From Chloroflexota bacterium (GTDB lineage Bacteria > Chloroflexota > Anaerolineae > Ardenticatenales > Ardenticatenaceae): DNA of 6,687 nucleotides. The DNA is taken from contig DOUV01000368.1 of the NCBI GenBank assembly GCA_003520455.1, positions 1-6,687 on the forward strand, given 5' to 3'. Of this stretch, positions 1 through 6,218 are shown in pieces. A program made the translations under genes and the position numbers. The notes under the pieces are model-generated. The model made no database searches, had not been told where the DNA came from, and worked only from the letters and a program-made list of their open reading frames with translations. Every line of letters begins with the position of its first letter. The stretch's first letter is position 1.

Positions 1-1357
1 CATCGCCCTTCGCCGCGCCCGGCTCGCCCGTGTCGCCGGTGGGCCGAGTCTTGGCCCGCCGCGAGACTCGCTGGCCAGCACCGGGCCAGGAGCGGTACAG
101 CTCGGTAAACTGGTCGCCGCCCTGGACGACTGCCTGAAGCACTCGCAAGGGCGCTGCGCGCTCCCGCAGCCCAACCAGGGCGTAGTGGGGCTGGTCGGGG
201 GCACTGCGTTGGATCTCAACCCCGTATGTCTCGCGGAGCCAGGCAGCGGGGTTCTCGAGTGTCCGGGGCATACCGGTGAGGTCGTAGACGCTGAGCTCAG
301 GGGCTTGCTTAGGAGCAGCGGCCAGGAGCGGGTCCTGACAGGCCCCCCGCGCTTCGACGAGGCGGCTCCGATCCCAGGTGAAGCTGCGGGCAGCCAGCGC
401 CCTGCCGAACGGCGTGTCGGCGCCCTGGAGGAGGGGGCACTCCCAGACGGCATCCTGGGGCCAGACGCCAGCATCGGCCCAGCCCCGCTCGAACCAGTGA
501 CAGAGCGCGAAGAGTTCGGCGGGCCAGGGGTTGGGATCGTCCGGACTCATGCGCTCGAAGAGCGTCATGTTGTAGCGCTCGTGCAAATCCCAGTCGATCG
601 TGGGGAGTGTGGGGTTCTTGTTGTCGCCGTAGGAGTAGCCGCTCTCGGTGGCCATCATGGGCGGGCACCAGCCGAAGTGTCGCTCGAAGCAGGCCTTGAT
701 CCAGCAATACTCGTCGAAAGTGACCGTGTTGCCGTGCTGCCAGCCGGTATCGTTCGGGAGTGGTGGGTTGTTGTGAGGGCGGTTGTGGATCGCAACCGCG
801 GCCATCTCGAAGCTCTCGCGGCCGTAATCACTGGTGGCCAGAAAGCCGAGGACTTCCTCGTAGGCCCGGCGATGGTCCCAGATGCCGCCGGGCGTCATTG
901 CGTAGAAGAGTGGAATCAGGCCGACGCGTTTCGCTTGCGAGGCGAAGCGCAGCCACTGGCGGCCAAGGACCTCGGCCCGGTTGTCAGGGTAGTCGCCCTC
1001 CCACTCACCCTGATTCCCGGCCCCAATGTTAGGCTCATTGCCGCCCTCGACATAATTGACGCCGGTCTCATACACTGCGTGGAGGTGGTTGGGATCGGGC
1101 ACGAAATCGGGGTGTGAGACTCCGTGTCCGGGGCGGAAGCGGTAGATCACCTCGATGCCGTGCTCGCGGTAGATGCGAGCGCGATCGAGCTTCGCCACGT
1201 CATTTGCGCCGATCTTGTACCACATGATTCCGCGCTCACGCAGCCAGAGCGCGTGGGCGGTGGGGTCTTCAGGGCCACGGTACGGGTTCGGCGTGTCGTG
1301 CATTCCCACGCCGGTATCGGGTGTCGGGCGAGGGTAGCAACTGAGGGCTGTTGGCAT
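1..1357 (-). CDS. GH-A-like TIM-barrel protein, C-terminus cut off by window edge
   Basis: An uninterrupted frame of 452 codons runs leftward from ATG 1357 and leaves the window without a stop. The start is well fixed: AAGGAG (1364-1369) sits 6 bases upstream. The N-terminal half reads like a clan GH-A (beta/alpha)8 barrel. GGNEPN puts Glu108 where the acid/base Glu follows Asn at the end of strand 4, and ATESGYSYGD puts Glu238 where the strand-7 nucleophile would be, 130 residues later, a normal spacing for the clan. The protein is rich in Trp and Tyr, as carbohydrate-active barrels often are. After about residue 350 the sequence changes to what looks like a beta-sandwich or Ig-like domain that is cut off. 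No signal peptide is visible, which is odd for a secreted glycosidase, so it may act in the cytoplasm or be a non-catalytic barrel. Family and substrate are not identified. The 310-codon plus-strand frame over 185-1117 is its shadow. A terminator upstream makes it a separate unit from the radical SAM gene. Confidence 0.8.
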   Translation of the reverse strand, partial: MPTALSCYPRPTPDTGVGMHDTPNPYRGPEDPTAHALWLRERGIMWYKIGANDVAKLDRARIYREHGIEVIYRFRPGHGVSHPDFVPDPNHLHAVYETGVNYVEGGNEPNIGAGNQGEWEGDYPDNRAEVLGRQWLRFASQAKRVGLIPLFYAMTPGGIWDHRRAYEEVLGFLATSDYGRESFEMAAVAIHNRPHNNPPLPNDTGWQHGNTVTFDEYCWIKACFERHFGWCPPMMATESGYSYGDNKNPTLPTIDWDLHERYNMTLFERMSPDDPNPWPAELFALCHWFERGWADAGVWPQDAVWECPLLQGADTPFGRALAARSFTWDRSRLVEARGACQDPLLAAAPKQAPELSVYDLTGMPRTLENPAAWLRETYGVEIQRSAPDQPHYALVGLRERAAPLRVLQAVVQGGDQFTELYRSWPGAGQRVSRRAKTRPTGDTGEPGAAKGD

Positions 1358-1462
1358 GGGCCACTCCTTGCGCAGGGTGTTCTGGCGCCCGAACTCTACA
1401 TCAGTCACCTGCGGTTGGCAAGCAGTGGGGCCTGGGTGCTGTTGGTGACATAACACCCGGCC

Positions 1463-1476
1463 GCGAAAAGTTTCGC
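1463..1476. repeat. 14-bp palindrome in the spacer upstream of the GH-like gene
   Basis: GCGAAA-AG-TTTCGC has 6-bp arms and a 2-base centre. It lies about 105 bases upstream of the ATG at 1357, beside the AT-rich patch (about 1480-1520) where a leftward promoter would be expected. It could be a repressor site. I found no convincing -35/-10 pair; the best leftward match, TTGGTT-17-TGTAGT, is weak. One or two such 6-2-6 palindromes are expected by chance in a sequence of this length. Confidence 0.3.
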
Positions 1477-1508
1477 ATAGTCAAATAACTACAAAACCCT
1501 ACTTATTG

Positions 1509-1552
1509 AAAACCAACTAACGAAACAGCCCACCAATTCTCAGTGGGCTGTT
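1509..1552 (-). terminator. Intrinsic terminator of the radical SAM gene
   Basis: Read leftward, a perfect 10-bp stem (AACAGCCCAC/GTGGGCTGTT, 1524-1533 with 1543-1552) with a 9-base loop begins 23 bases after the radical SAM stop codon. It is followed by a T-rich tail, including TTTT at 1509-1512. The U tract is broken up rather than continuous, so termination may be incomplete. It separates the radical SAM gene from the GH-like gene. Confidence 0.7.
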
Positions 1553-1575
1553 GATCAGAATAGTCACCAGACGGG

Positions 1576-2910
1576 TCAAAAGTAGCCATCGATATAAGTA
1601 CGGCGGAAGCCATAATCAGTGCTAAAGGCGCCGAAGAACTTGCGGTGCGCGACAGTGATAGGATAGCGACGCCACGAGCTGAAGCCGCGGCGCGCAATCT
1701 GATACGGGCTGTAGGCCTTCCGAACGAGCCAGTCGTAGGCACGCTGCATTTCGGTCACGGTCATCAGTTTAGGCCGGTAGGTAATGTGGGCCGTATCGTA
1801 GTAGTTCCACGGCACATCCAACAGCCGTCCTTCTTCGATGACCTGCTGGCGAAACGGTGTCTCCGGGAAGGGGGTCAGAATCGTCAGGCTGACGCCGTCC
1901 AGTTCGCTGTTGCGCAGGAACTCCCACATCGCCGGGTAGGTCGCCGGGGTGTCATGGTCAAAGCCAGTCACAAAGAGCCCAACCACGCCCACGCCCGCCT
2001 CGTGGCATTTCCGGACGACCTCTCTGATCTGCCCCGCCTGGGCCTTCGCCTTCCCCCCGAGCGCGCCCCGGTTGTCGGAGTTGATTGACTCGAAGCCAAT
2101 AAATATTTTGTCCAGGTGGGCGCGGCGCGCAAGCTTCAGCAGGTCAGGGTAGTTGGCCACGATCAACTCGCCCTGCGCCGTCCAACTATTGAGCGGCAGC
2201 TTCTCCATCTTCCGGAAGAGCTCTTCCAGGTACTCAGGCGCGGTGCGGAAGTTGAGCCCGAAGTTGTCGTCGGTGACGCCGAAGCGCCGAAGCCCGCGCC
2301 GCTGGATCTCCTCGATGACCTCGTCAACCGGACGATGACGCATAATCCGGCCTGACACCCGGATGGCTGTGCAGAAGTCGCAGTCGCGCGGGCAGCCGCG
2401 GGTGATCTCAAGGTAGGGCGTCCAGTAGTCGCCTTGCTCGTTAACCATCTTGATAACCCGATCGGTAAGAGGGGCCACATCTTTGAGGGTGCTCCACTGC
2501 TCGTCGCGGTAGATCGGCCTGAGGGTATCGTTGGCCGCATCGTGGATGATCTGCACCCAGGTACGGTAGCCCTCACCCACCGAGACGACATCAGCAAACT
2601 GGGCGACGTGCTCTGGCATCAGGGTGGAGTGGGTGCCACCGACCACGACCGTCGCCCCCCGCCGTCGCAGCGCGCGTGTGATCTCCTCAGTTCTATCGAT
2701 CGTGAAGGTCATGCTCGTGATGCCAACAAGATCATTGGGACCGATGCTCTGATAACCAACCGGCGTCAGGTTCTCATCCCAGATTTCGACCGGGATCGCC
2801 TCCGGCGCGAGCGAGGCCAGGCGCATCAGCGTATACGGCGAGCCCCGGGCCTTCCCGAACAGACGACCATCGCGATACGGTTGGATCAAAACAATGCGGC
2901 GGATGTCCAT
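1576..2910 (-). CDS. B12-binding-type radical SAM protein
   Basis: 444 residues, complete, ATG to TGA. Residues 1-150 have the Rossmann-like layout of cobalamin-binding domains fused to radical SAM enzymes (BchE/HpnJ/HpnP-like): an EIWDENLTP strand, GITSMTFT at about 63-70 and VVVGGTHSTLMPEH at about 88-101. The radical SAM core begins at ITRGCPRDCDFC with Cys173, Cys177 and Cys180, the CxxxCxxC that binds the 4Fe-4S cluster for S-adenosylmethionine cleavage. Later core motifs include GVTDDNFGLN (211-220), IFIGFESIN (269-277) and TPFPETPF (346-353). The C-terminal 70 residues resemble the DUF4070-type tail of this family. Members methylate unactivated carbons or rearrange rings, often on lipids or secondary metabolites; the substrate here is unknown. 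One departure: the usual GEGE of the B12 domain reads GEGY (112-115). AGAGG lies 8 bases before the ATG, and an in-frame TGA just upstream excludes a longer start. It may be the last gene of the membrane operon, 158 bp after the flippase-like gene. Confidence 0.9.
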   Translation of the reverse strand: MDIRRIVLIQPYRDGRLFGKARGSPYTLMRLASLAPEAIPVEIWDENLTPVGYQSIGPNDLVGITSMTFTIDRTEEITRALRRRGATVVVGGTHSTLMPEHVAQFADVVSVGEGYRTWVQIIHDAANDTLRPIYRDEQWSTLKDVAPLTDRVIKMVNEQGDYWTPYLEITRGCPRDCDFCTAIRVSGRIMRHRPVDEVIEEIQRRGLRRFGVTDDNFGLNFRTAPEYLEELFRKMEKLPLNSWTAQGELIVANYPDLLKLARRAHLDKIFIGFESINSDNRGALGGKAKAQAGQIREVVRKCHEAGVGVVGLFVTGFDHDTPATYPAMWEFLRNSELDGVSLTILTPFPETPFRQQVIEEGRLLDVPWNYYDTAHITYRPKLMTVTEMQRAYDWLVRKAYSPYQIARRGFSSWRRYPITVAHRKFFGAFSTDYGFRRTYIDGYF

Positions 2911-2911
2911 C

Positions 2912-2923
2912 AGGAATTCCTCT
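2912..2923 (-). promoter_or_regulatory. Ribosome binding site embedded in a palindrome
   Basis: The Shine-Dalgarno AGAGG (2919-2923) of the radical SAM gene runs into a perfect 10-bp palindrome, AGGAATTCCT (2912-2921). The spacer before the ATG therefore carries TTCCT, the complement of AGGAA in the ribosome binding site. As an intramolecular hairpin the loop would be too tight for all five pairs, so pairing in cis would be partial; pairing between two mRNAs is also conceivable. The gene start at 2910 is unaffected. Confidence 0.5.
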
Positions 2924-2927
2924 CTTC

Positions 2928-2941
2928 AGGGGCCAGCCCCT
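2928..2941. repeat. 14-bp palindrome just upstream of the radical SAM ribosome binding site
   Basis: AGGGGC-CA-GCCCCT has 6-bp GC-rich arms and a 2-base centre, and ends 3 bases before the purine-rich ribosome binding region. It could be a short leader hairpin or an operator. It is not a leftward terminator, because no T tract follows in that direction; the CTTTT that follows on the plus strand does not belong to any rightward gene. Confidence 0.3.
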
Positions 2942-3018
2942 CTTTTACGGGTCGGAAGAGTAGCGGAGGAGAGAATCCGATCCCGCTACCGATTACTCGC
3001 CAGCTTCGGGCCAGCAGG

Positions 3019-3035
3019 CCAGACGACTCGTCTGG
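3019..3035 (-). repeat. Hairpin between the flippase-like and radical SAM genes
   Basis: CCAGACG-ACT-CGTCTGG forms a perfect 7-bp stem with a 3-base loop, 33 bases past the flippase-like stop codon. No U tract follows in the leftward direction, so it does not look like a normal intrinsic terminator. It could protect the upstream message, act as a Rho-linked pause site, or lower readthrough into the radical SAM gene. The rest of this 158-bp spacer (2911-3068) holds no gene and no promoter that I can defend. Confidence 0.4.
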
Positions 3036-3068
3036 TTGGTAACATAATAATCCGAGATCCACAGAGCA

Positions 3069-4088
3069 TCAGCGGTCGCTCGGCTGAGGCGCGGGTGGAA
3101 CAGGAGCAACCGGCGCCTCGGCCGCCCGGGCCCGGCCAGCGCTCCAAATCAGGCCGCCAGGCAGGCTCGTCAGAGCAATTGTGAGTTGCAACAGCAGAGA
3201 AGCGGCAACCGCAGGGGCCGGCGCCACGCCTGCAAAGCCGTAGAAGACCGGAAACACATTCTGGTTGACCCCGAGCCCGGCGATGGAGATCGGCACGGCC
3301 ATGAGAAGCCCAACAATTGGATTGAAGATGAAGACGTAGAGCGGATCAACGTGCTCGCCGATTGCAGCGAAGAGGAGCCAGTTGACGATGTTCGAGAGCA
3401 GGATCGTCGTGAGGCCGACACCGTAGGCTGCCAGGAGCGCAGCGGGCCGGCGGCGGTAGGCGCCAACCGCAGTTGAGAGCTTAAGAACGATCGGAGCCAC
3501 CGGCCGCAGCAACGGCATGTGGGCCACCAGACTCTCGACCACCCCGCGCACGCGGCCGCTGAGGAGGACCAGAAACCCCGCCAGCAATCCCAGCGTCACC
3601 ACGAAGCCCAGCTGCTCGACGGCTGCCAACGGTCCAACCGCATCGCTGCGTGTGAACCCGCGCCATTGGACGGCGACCAAGGCAGCGAGCGTCCCCGCAC
3701 TTGTGAAGACCAGCAGCCCAACCAGGCGATCGACGACAACCGAGACGGCCGCGCCTGCGGTCGTGGCCGTCTCCCGGGCCAGGCCGTACCCTCGGACGAC
3801 GTCGCCACCGATGATAGGGAGGAAGTTGTTGAAGAAGACGCCGACGAAGGTGTGGCGCAGTACGTTTCTGAAGGGGACTCGGACCCCTTGGGCTCGCAGT
3901 AGGACTGCCCACTTCGCCGCATTGCTCGTGATTGCACCCAGGTAGAGCAGCATCGCGAGCGCGGTGAGGGGGAGGCTGGCGTCGCGGAGCGCGGCCCAGA
4001 CCTCGGCGATATCTACCTGCCGGAGCAGGAGCACGATCAGCCCAAGGCTGATGAAAACTTTCAGCAGCGTCAACAATCGTCCGCTCAT
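3069..4088 (-). CDS. UPF0104 / LPG-synthase-TM flippase-like membrane protein
   Basis: 339 residues, complete, with about seven or eight hydrophobic segments. It matches the UPF0104 family (PF03706, TIGR00374), which includes the membrane half of MprF and HpnL: FFNNFLPIIGGDVVRGYGLA (85-104), VVVDRLVGLLV (117-127), and PISIAGLGVNQN (266-277) before the final membrane hairpin. Members are thought to move or shield lipids and lipid-linked intermediates across the cytoplasmic membrane. No lysyl-transferase domain is present, so this is not a full MprF. The stretch after GLG is often REG or similar in relatives; here it is VNQN. The C-terminal tail (about 320-339) is Pro/Ala-rich and probably disordered. 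ATG 4088 overlaps the upstream stop by four bases (ATGA), with GAGG 7 bases before it inside the upstream gene, so translation is probably coupled. The tight coupling suggests it handles the product or substrate of the 620-residue membrane protein. Confidence 0.88.
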   Translation of the reverse strand: MSGRLLTLLKVFISLGLIVLLLRQVDIAEVWAALRDASLPLTALAMLLYLGAITSNAAKWAVLLRAQGVRVPFRNVLRHTFVGVFFNNFLPIIGGDVVRGYGLARETATTAGAAVSVVVDRLVGLLVFTSAGTLAALVAVQWRGFTRSDAVGPLAAVEQLGFVVTLGLLAGFLVLLSGRVRGVVESLVAHMPLLRPVAPIVLKLSTAVGAYRRRPAALLAAYGVGLTTILLSNIVNWLLFAAIGEHVDPLYVFIFNPIVGLLMAVPISIAGLGVNQNVFPVFYGFAGVAPAPAVAASLLLQLTIALTSLPGGLIWSAGRARAAEAPVAPVPPAPQPSDR

Positions 4089-5947
4089 GCTATGACCTCG
4101 CTCGGACGGCCGCCAACAACTGCCAGGCCGGCCAGGATGACCAGGCTGGCGAGTGAGACCAGGTTGGCCGCGCGCCGGAGGGGCGGATCACCGAACCGGA
4201 AGGCCACCACATGCTCGCCAGCGGGAACATCCACTTCCATCAATCCCAGCGGACCACCATCCGGACGCACCGCCAGTGGACGCCCATCAAGGGTGGCGTA
4301 CCAACCGGGGTACCAGTAGGTTCGGAAGCGAATCGTGACCGGTTGGCTGGCAATGACCCCTGCACTGGCACTTCCGCCGCCCACACGCAGTTGCCTCACC
4401 GTGGCGCCCGAAGTGAGGGCCTCAAAGCGCTGAGGCATCTCATTCGCGTCCAGGGCTGGAAGCATCGGTGAATCCTTTGGCTGGACCTGCGTTTGTGCCA
4501 CCATCCCGACCATGTCGGGGTGTTCGGCCTCGTAGTCGCGCCAGGTCTGCTGCGTCTCGTCGCGAGGGTCAGGTGGCGTGGCCTGCGGCTGCGCGTAGCC
4601 GCTACTGGCCGCGACCACCATGATCGCTGCGAGCAGGAGACCCGGCGCATTCCGAGTTTGCTTGGGGGCAAGGAGCGGCGCCGCACGACCTGCCAGAAGG
4701 GCGAGAGGAACCGCGGCGACGGCCAACAAGCGCCACGGAAACTGGATCAGCGTCGCCACCGGCACGAGGTCCCAGAGGTGCACGGCCGGAGAGAGCATCA
4801 GGACAACCAGGACAACCAGAGAGGCGGCAAAGAAGAGCGATTGAGGCCTGACGAGTGGAGAGTAAGTGGGGTCCTCTCGCTTCCGCGACCTCCACGCTCC
4901 ACGCTCCACACTCCACAGTCCCACGACGGCCAGGCCGAGCGCAGCCAACCCAAGCTGGAAGGACATTTCATCTCCGGGGCCGGGCACCGAGTAGCCAAAA
5001 CCCCAGGCCGGCGAGAGCAGTTGGCTGGGTGTGACGAAGTGATCGGCATAGTGGTAGGTCTGGAGGGCCCACTGCTCGATCTTAATCGCACCCTGTTCAG
5101 TGAGACCGGGGAGCCAGACTGCTGTTCCCAAAGCCACGCCGAGCACGATACCGGCAGCGACGGGCAAGGCGTGATGGACAAGCGGGTGGCCCAGGAACCG
5201 GCTGAGCCCGCCCCGCGCGCGAGCCACCTGCGCGAGCTCAAAGAGGATAGCGGCGCCAAGGAGCGGTGTGAAGAGCACGGCCGTGATGTTGTGCGTCACC
5301 AGCAGCGCCCCGTAGCTTCCCGCGGCCCCGGCGACCGTCGCGGCTGAGGGCCGGCGGATCAGGCGCCGGAACGCCAGGAGGATCCAGGGCAAGAGGCCCA
5401 TGGCCACGAACTCGGCCAGGGCGGCCCGCACGTAGATATTGAGCAGGTGATAGGGCAGGTAGGTGTAGATGAGGGAGGCCAGTAGCGCCGCGCGGCGCCC
5501 CCAGAGCTCACGTGCGTAAGCATACATACCGGCCGCCGCCAGCAAGAAGCCGACGATGAAGGTGGCCTTCGTGCTGGCGACCACCCCGAAGAGGCCGCTC
5601 AGGTGAAAACTCTCCCATACATAGAACGAGAGCGGCGCGTAGAAGACCATGATCGGGTAGCCATAGCCGTGGGCGAAATCGGGCCCCCACCGCGGCAGCC
5701 AGAAGCCATCGCGAATGCCGGCGTCGAACTCAATGGGGAAGAAGAGCGAATGATGGGCGTCGTGGGCCCCCATGAAATAAGTTGGGCTCAAGAGCGGCGC
5801 CCAGGCAAAGAGCGTCAGCGCCAGCGCGAGCAGGGCGTATGGATCGAGGCGCCCGCGTAGCGCGAGCCGCACCCCGGCTATACGAGTGGAGTTGGGTCCG
5901 GGCGACATGCCGTCGGGCGCCAGGCTGGTTGCAAGCTTCAGTTTCAA
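4085..5947 (-). CDS. PTPS-related/YfhO-like polytopic membrane protein, probable GT-C glycosyltransferase
   Basis: 620 residues with roughly a dozen hydrophobic segments, then a soluble domain (about 450-592) and a last membrane helix (about 594-612). Hallmarks of PF10131 (PTPS-related membrane domain): GAHDAHHSLFF (60-70), an acidic first loop like that of GT-C enzymes; RWGPDFAHGYGYP and VFYAPL (86-106); IYVRAALAEF (171-180); THN (218-220); and QFPWRLLAV (402-410). The soluble end has the YfhO-type pattern YPGWYATLDGRPL with a following PAGEHVVAFRF. Despite the family name, no pterin enzyme is implied. The likely role is transfer of sugar from a polyprenyl-phosphate donor at the outer face of the membrane; donor and acceptor are unknown. 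The start is TTG 5947, with AGAGG (5958-5962) 10 bases upstream. ATG 5908 (codon 14) is the alternative but has no ribosome binding site. A strong promoter lies upstream. Residues about 344-367 form an unusual Arg/Glu-rich loop encoded by a tandem repeat and hairpin. Confidence 0.85.
   Translation of the reverse strand: MKLKLATSLAPDGMSPGPNSTRIAGVRLALRGRLDPYALLALALTLFAWAPLLSPTYFMGAHDAHHSLFFPIEFDAGIRDGFWLPRWGPDFAHGYGYPIMVFYAPLSFYVWESFHLSGLFGVVASTKATFIVGFLLAAAGMYAYARELWGRRAALLASLIYTYLPYHLLNIYVRAALAEFVAMGLLPWILLAFRRLIRRPSAATVAGAAGSYGALLVTHNITAVLFTPLLGAAILFELAQVARARGGLSRFLGHPLVHHALPVAAGIVLGVALGTAVWLPGLTEQGAIKIEQWALQTYHYADHFVTPSQLLSPAWGFGYSVPGPGDEMSFQLGLAALGLAVVGLWSVERGAWRSRKREDPTYSPLVRPQSLFFAASLVVLVVLMLSPAVHLWDLVPVATLIQFPWRLLAVAAVPLALLAGRAAPLLAPKQTRNAPGLLLAAIMVVAASSGYAQPQATPPDPRDETQQTWRDYEAEHPDMVGMVAQTQVQPKDSPMLPALDANEMPQRFEALTSGATVRQLRVGGGSASAGVIASQPVTIRFRTYWYPGWYATLDGRPLAVRPDGGPLGLMEVDVPAGEHVVAFRFGDPPLRRAANLVSLASLVILAGLAVVGGRPSEVIA
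4866..4895. repeat. Imperfect hairpin inside the membrane-protein gene
   Basis: GTGGGGTC (4866-4873) pairs with GACCTCCAC (4887-4895) as an 8-bp stem with one bulged base, and the 13 bases between can add further GC pairs. It encodes residues of about 351-361 (WRSRKREDPTY region) in a hydrophilic loop between membrane segments. It directly adjoins and partly overlaps the heptamer array, and the two together look like one small inserted element. Confidence 0.45.
4890..4917. repeat. Four tandem heptamers CTCCACR in coding sequence
   Basis: Two copies of CTCCACG are followed by two of CTCCACA on the plus strand, 28 bp with no interruption. On the coding strand they encode about residues 344-353 (LWSVERGAWR). 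The unit is 7 bp, so gain or loss of one or two copies would shift the frame of the 620-residue protein, while a change of three would keep it. Confidence 0.75.
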
Positions 5948-5970
5948 AGGAATCGTTCCTCTGCGAGAGG
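5948..5970 (-). promoter_or_regulatory. Ribosome binding site shared by two alternative short hairpins
   Basis: In the leftward mRNA, AGAGG (5958-5962) can pair with CCTCT just upstream (5966-5970, 3-base loop). The overlapping AGGAA (5956-5960) can instead pair with TTCCT just downstream (5948-5952, 3-base loop), which touches the TTG start. The two 5-bp hairpins exclude each other, and both cover the ribosome binding site. With a TTG start this suggests deliberately low or regulated translation. The stems are short and chance pairing is possible. Confidence 0.4.
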
Positions 5971-6027
5971 TCTCCTGGCTCGGTCCGATCAGAGCGACAC
6001 CTGGTGCATCATGCCAACAAGCGCGCC

Positions 6028-6056
6028 ATTCTACGGGTAAGGGCCGGAAATGTCAA
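6028..6056 (-). promoter_or_regulatory. Sigma70-type promoter of the membrane operon
   Basis: Read leftward: TTGACA (6051-6056), a 17-base spacer, then TAGAAT (6028-6033). The -35 is a perfect match, the -10 matches 5 of 6 and the spacing is optimal. Transcription would start near 6021, giving a leader of about 75 bases before the TTG at 5947. It is the best promoter in the window and supports transcription of 5947-3069 as one unit, possibly through to the terminator at 1509-1552. Confidence 0.75.
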
Positions 6057-6068
6057 TCGAAAGCTGTG

Positions 6069-6103
6069 AAAAACCCACGCGATGTGACCGCCGGCGGCAT
6101 CGC
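6069..6103 (-). terminator. Terminator-like hairpin facing left, upstream of the operon promoter
   Basis: GCGATG (6079-6084) and CATCGC (6098-6103) pair, and CCG (6088-6090) pairs with CGG (6095-6097) inside. This gives nine base pairs with a 3-base bulge on one side. Read leftward, the stem is followed after 5 bases by TTTTT (6069-6073). No leftward gene enters from the right in this window, so it would either end an unannotated transcript or insulate the promoter at 6028-6056. The bulge and the gap before the T run weaken the call. Confidence 0.35.
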
Positions 6104-6113
6104 CGATCACGTA

Positions 6114-6187
6114 CCACACCAGAGGCGTGATGAGCAAAACCATCGATTCCGCCTACTGCGCCCCAGGCCAGGCCACCTCTGGGGTGG
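6114..6187. repeat. 12-bp inverted repeat with one mismatch, 50-base loop
   Basis: Arms 6114-6125 (CCACACCAGAGG) and 6176-6187 (CCTCTGGGGTGG) are complementary at 11 of 12 positions. The right arm can alternatively fold locally: AGGCCACC/GGTGGCTT (6170-6177 with 6183-6190, one G-U pair, 5-base loop). The two folds exclude each other. The stretch lies between the two divergent promoters and holds no open frame that I can support. It could be a structured RNA, a protein-binding site or a decayed mobile-element end. Confidence 0.5.
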
Positions 6188-6218
6188 CTTGCTTCCCACA
6201 GTGTCATTCTTGCCAGAA

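Noticed and set aside
185..1117. 310-codon open frame on the plus strand
   Set aside because: It lies opposite the longer minus-strand frame, which has a good ribosome binding site and GH-A motifs. The plus-strand translation shows no recognisable domain and is the usual GC-rich shadow.
2434..3042. 202-codon plus-strand frame across the radical SAM gene start and spacer
   Set aside because: Most of it is antisense to the conserved radical SAM domains, and it has no recognisable product.
2911..3068. Cobalamin riboswitch upstream of the B12-type radical SAM gene
   Set aside because: The spacer is short and has no B12-box sequence (GCCACTG core) on the coding strand.
1576..4088. Hopanoid biosynthesis cluster (HpnL plus HpnJ/HpnP-like)
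   Set aside because: Both families are broad, no squalene-hopene cyclase or other hpn gene is in the window, and the partner membrane protein is not a hopanoid gene. Kept only as an analogy.
4493..5347. 284-codon open frame on the plus strand
   Set aside because: It is antisense to the PF10131 protein; its product is a charged, low-complexity shadow with no family features.
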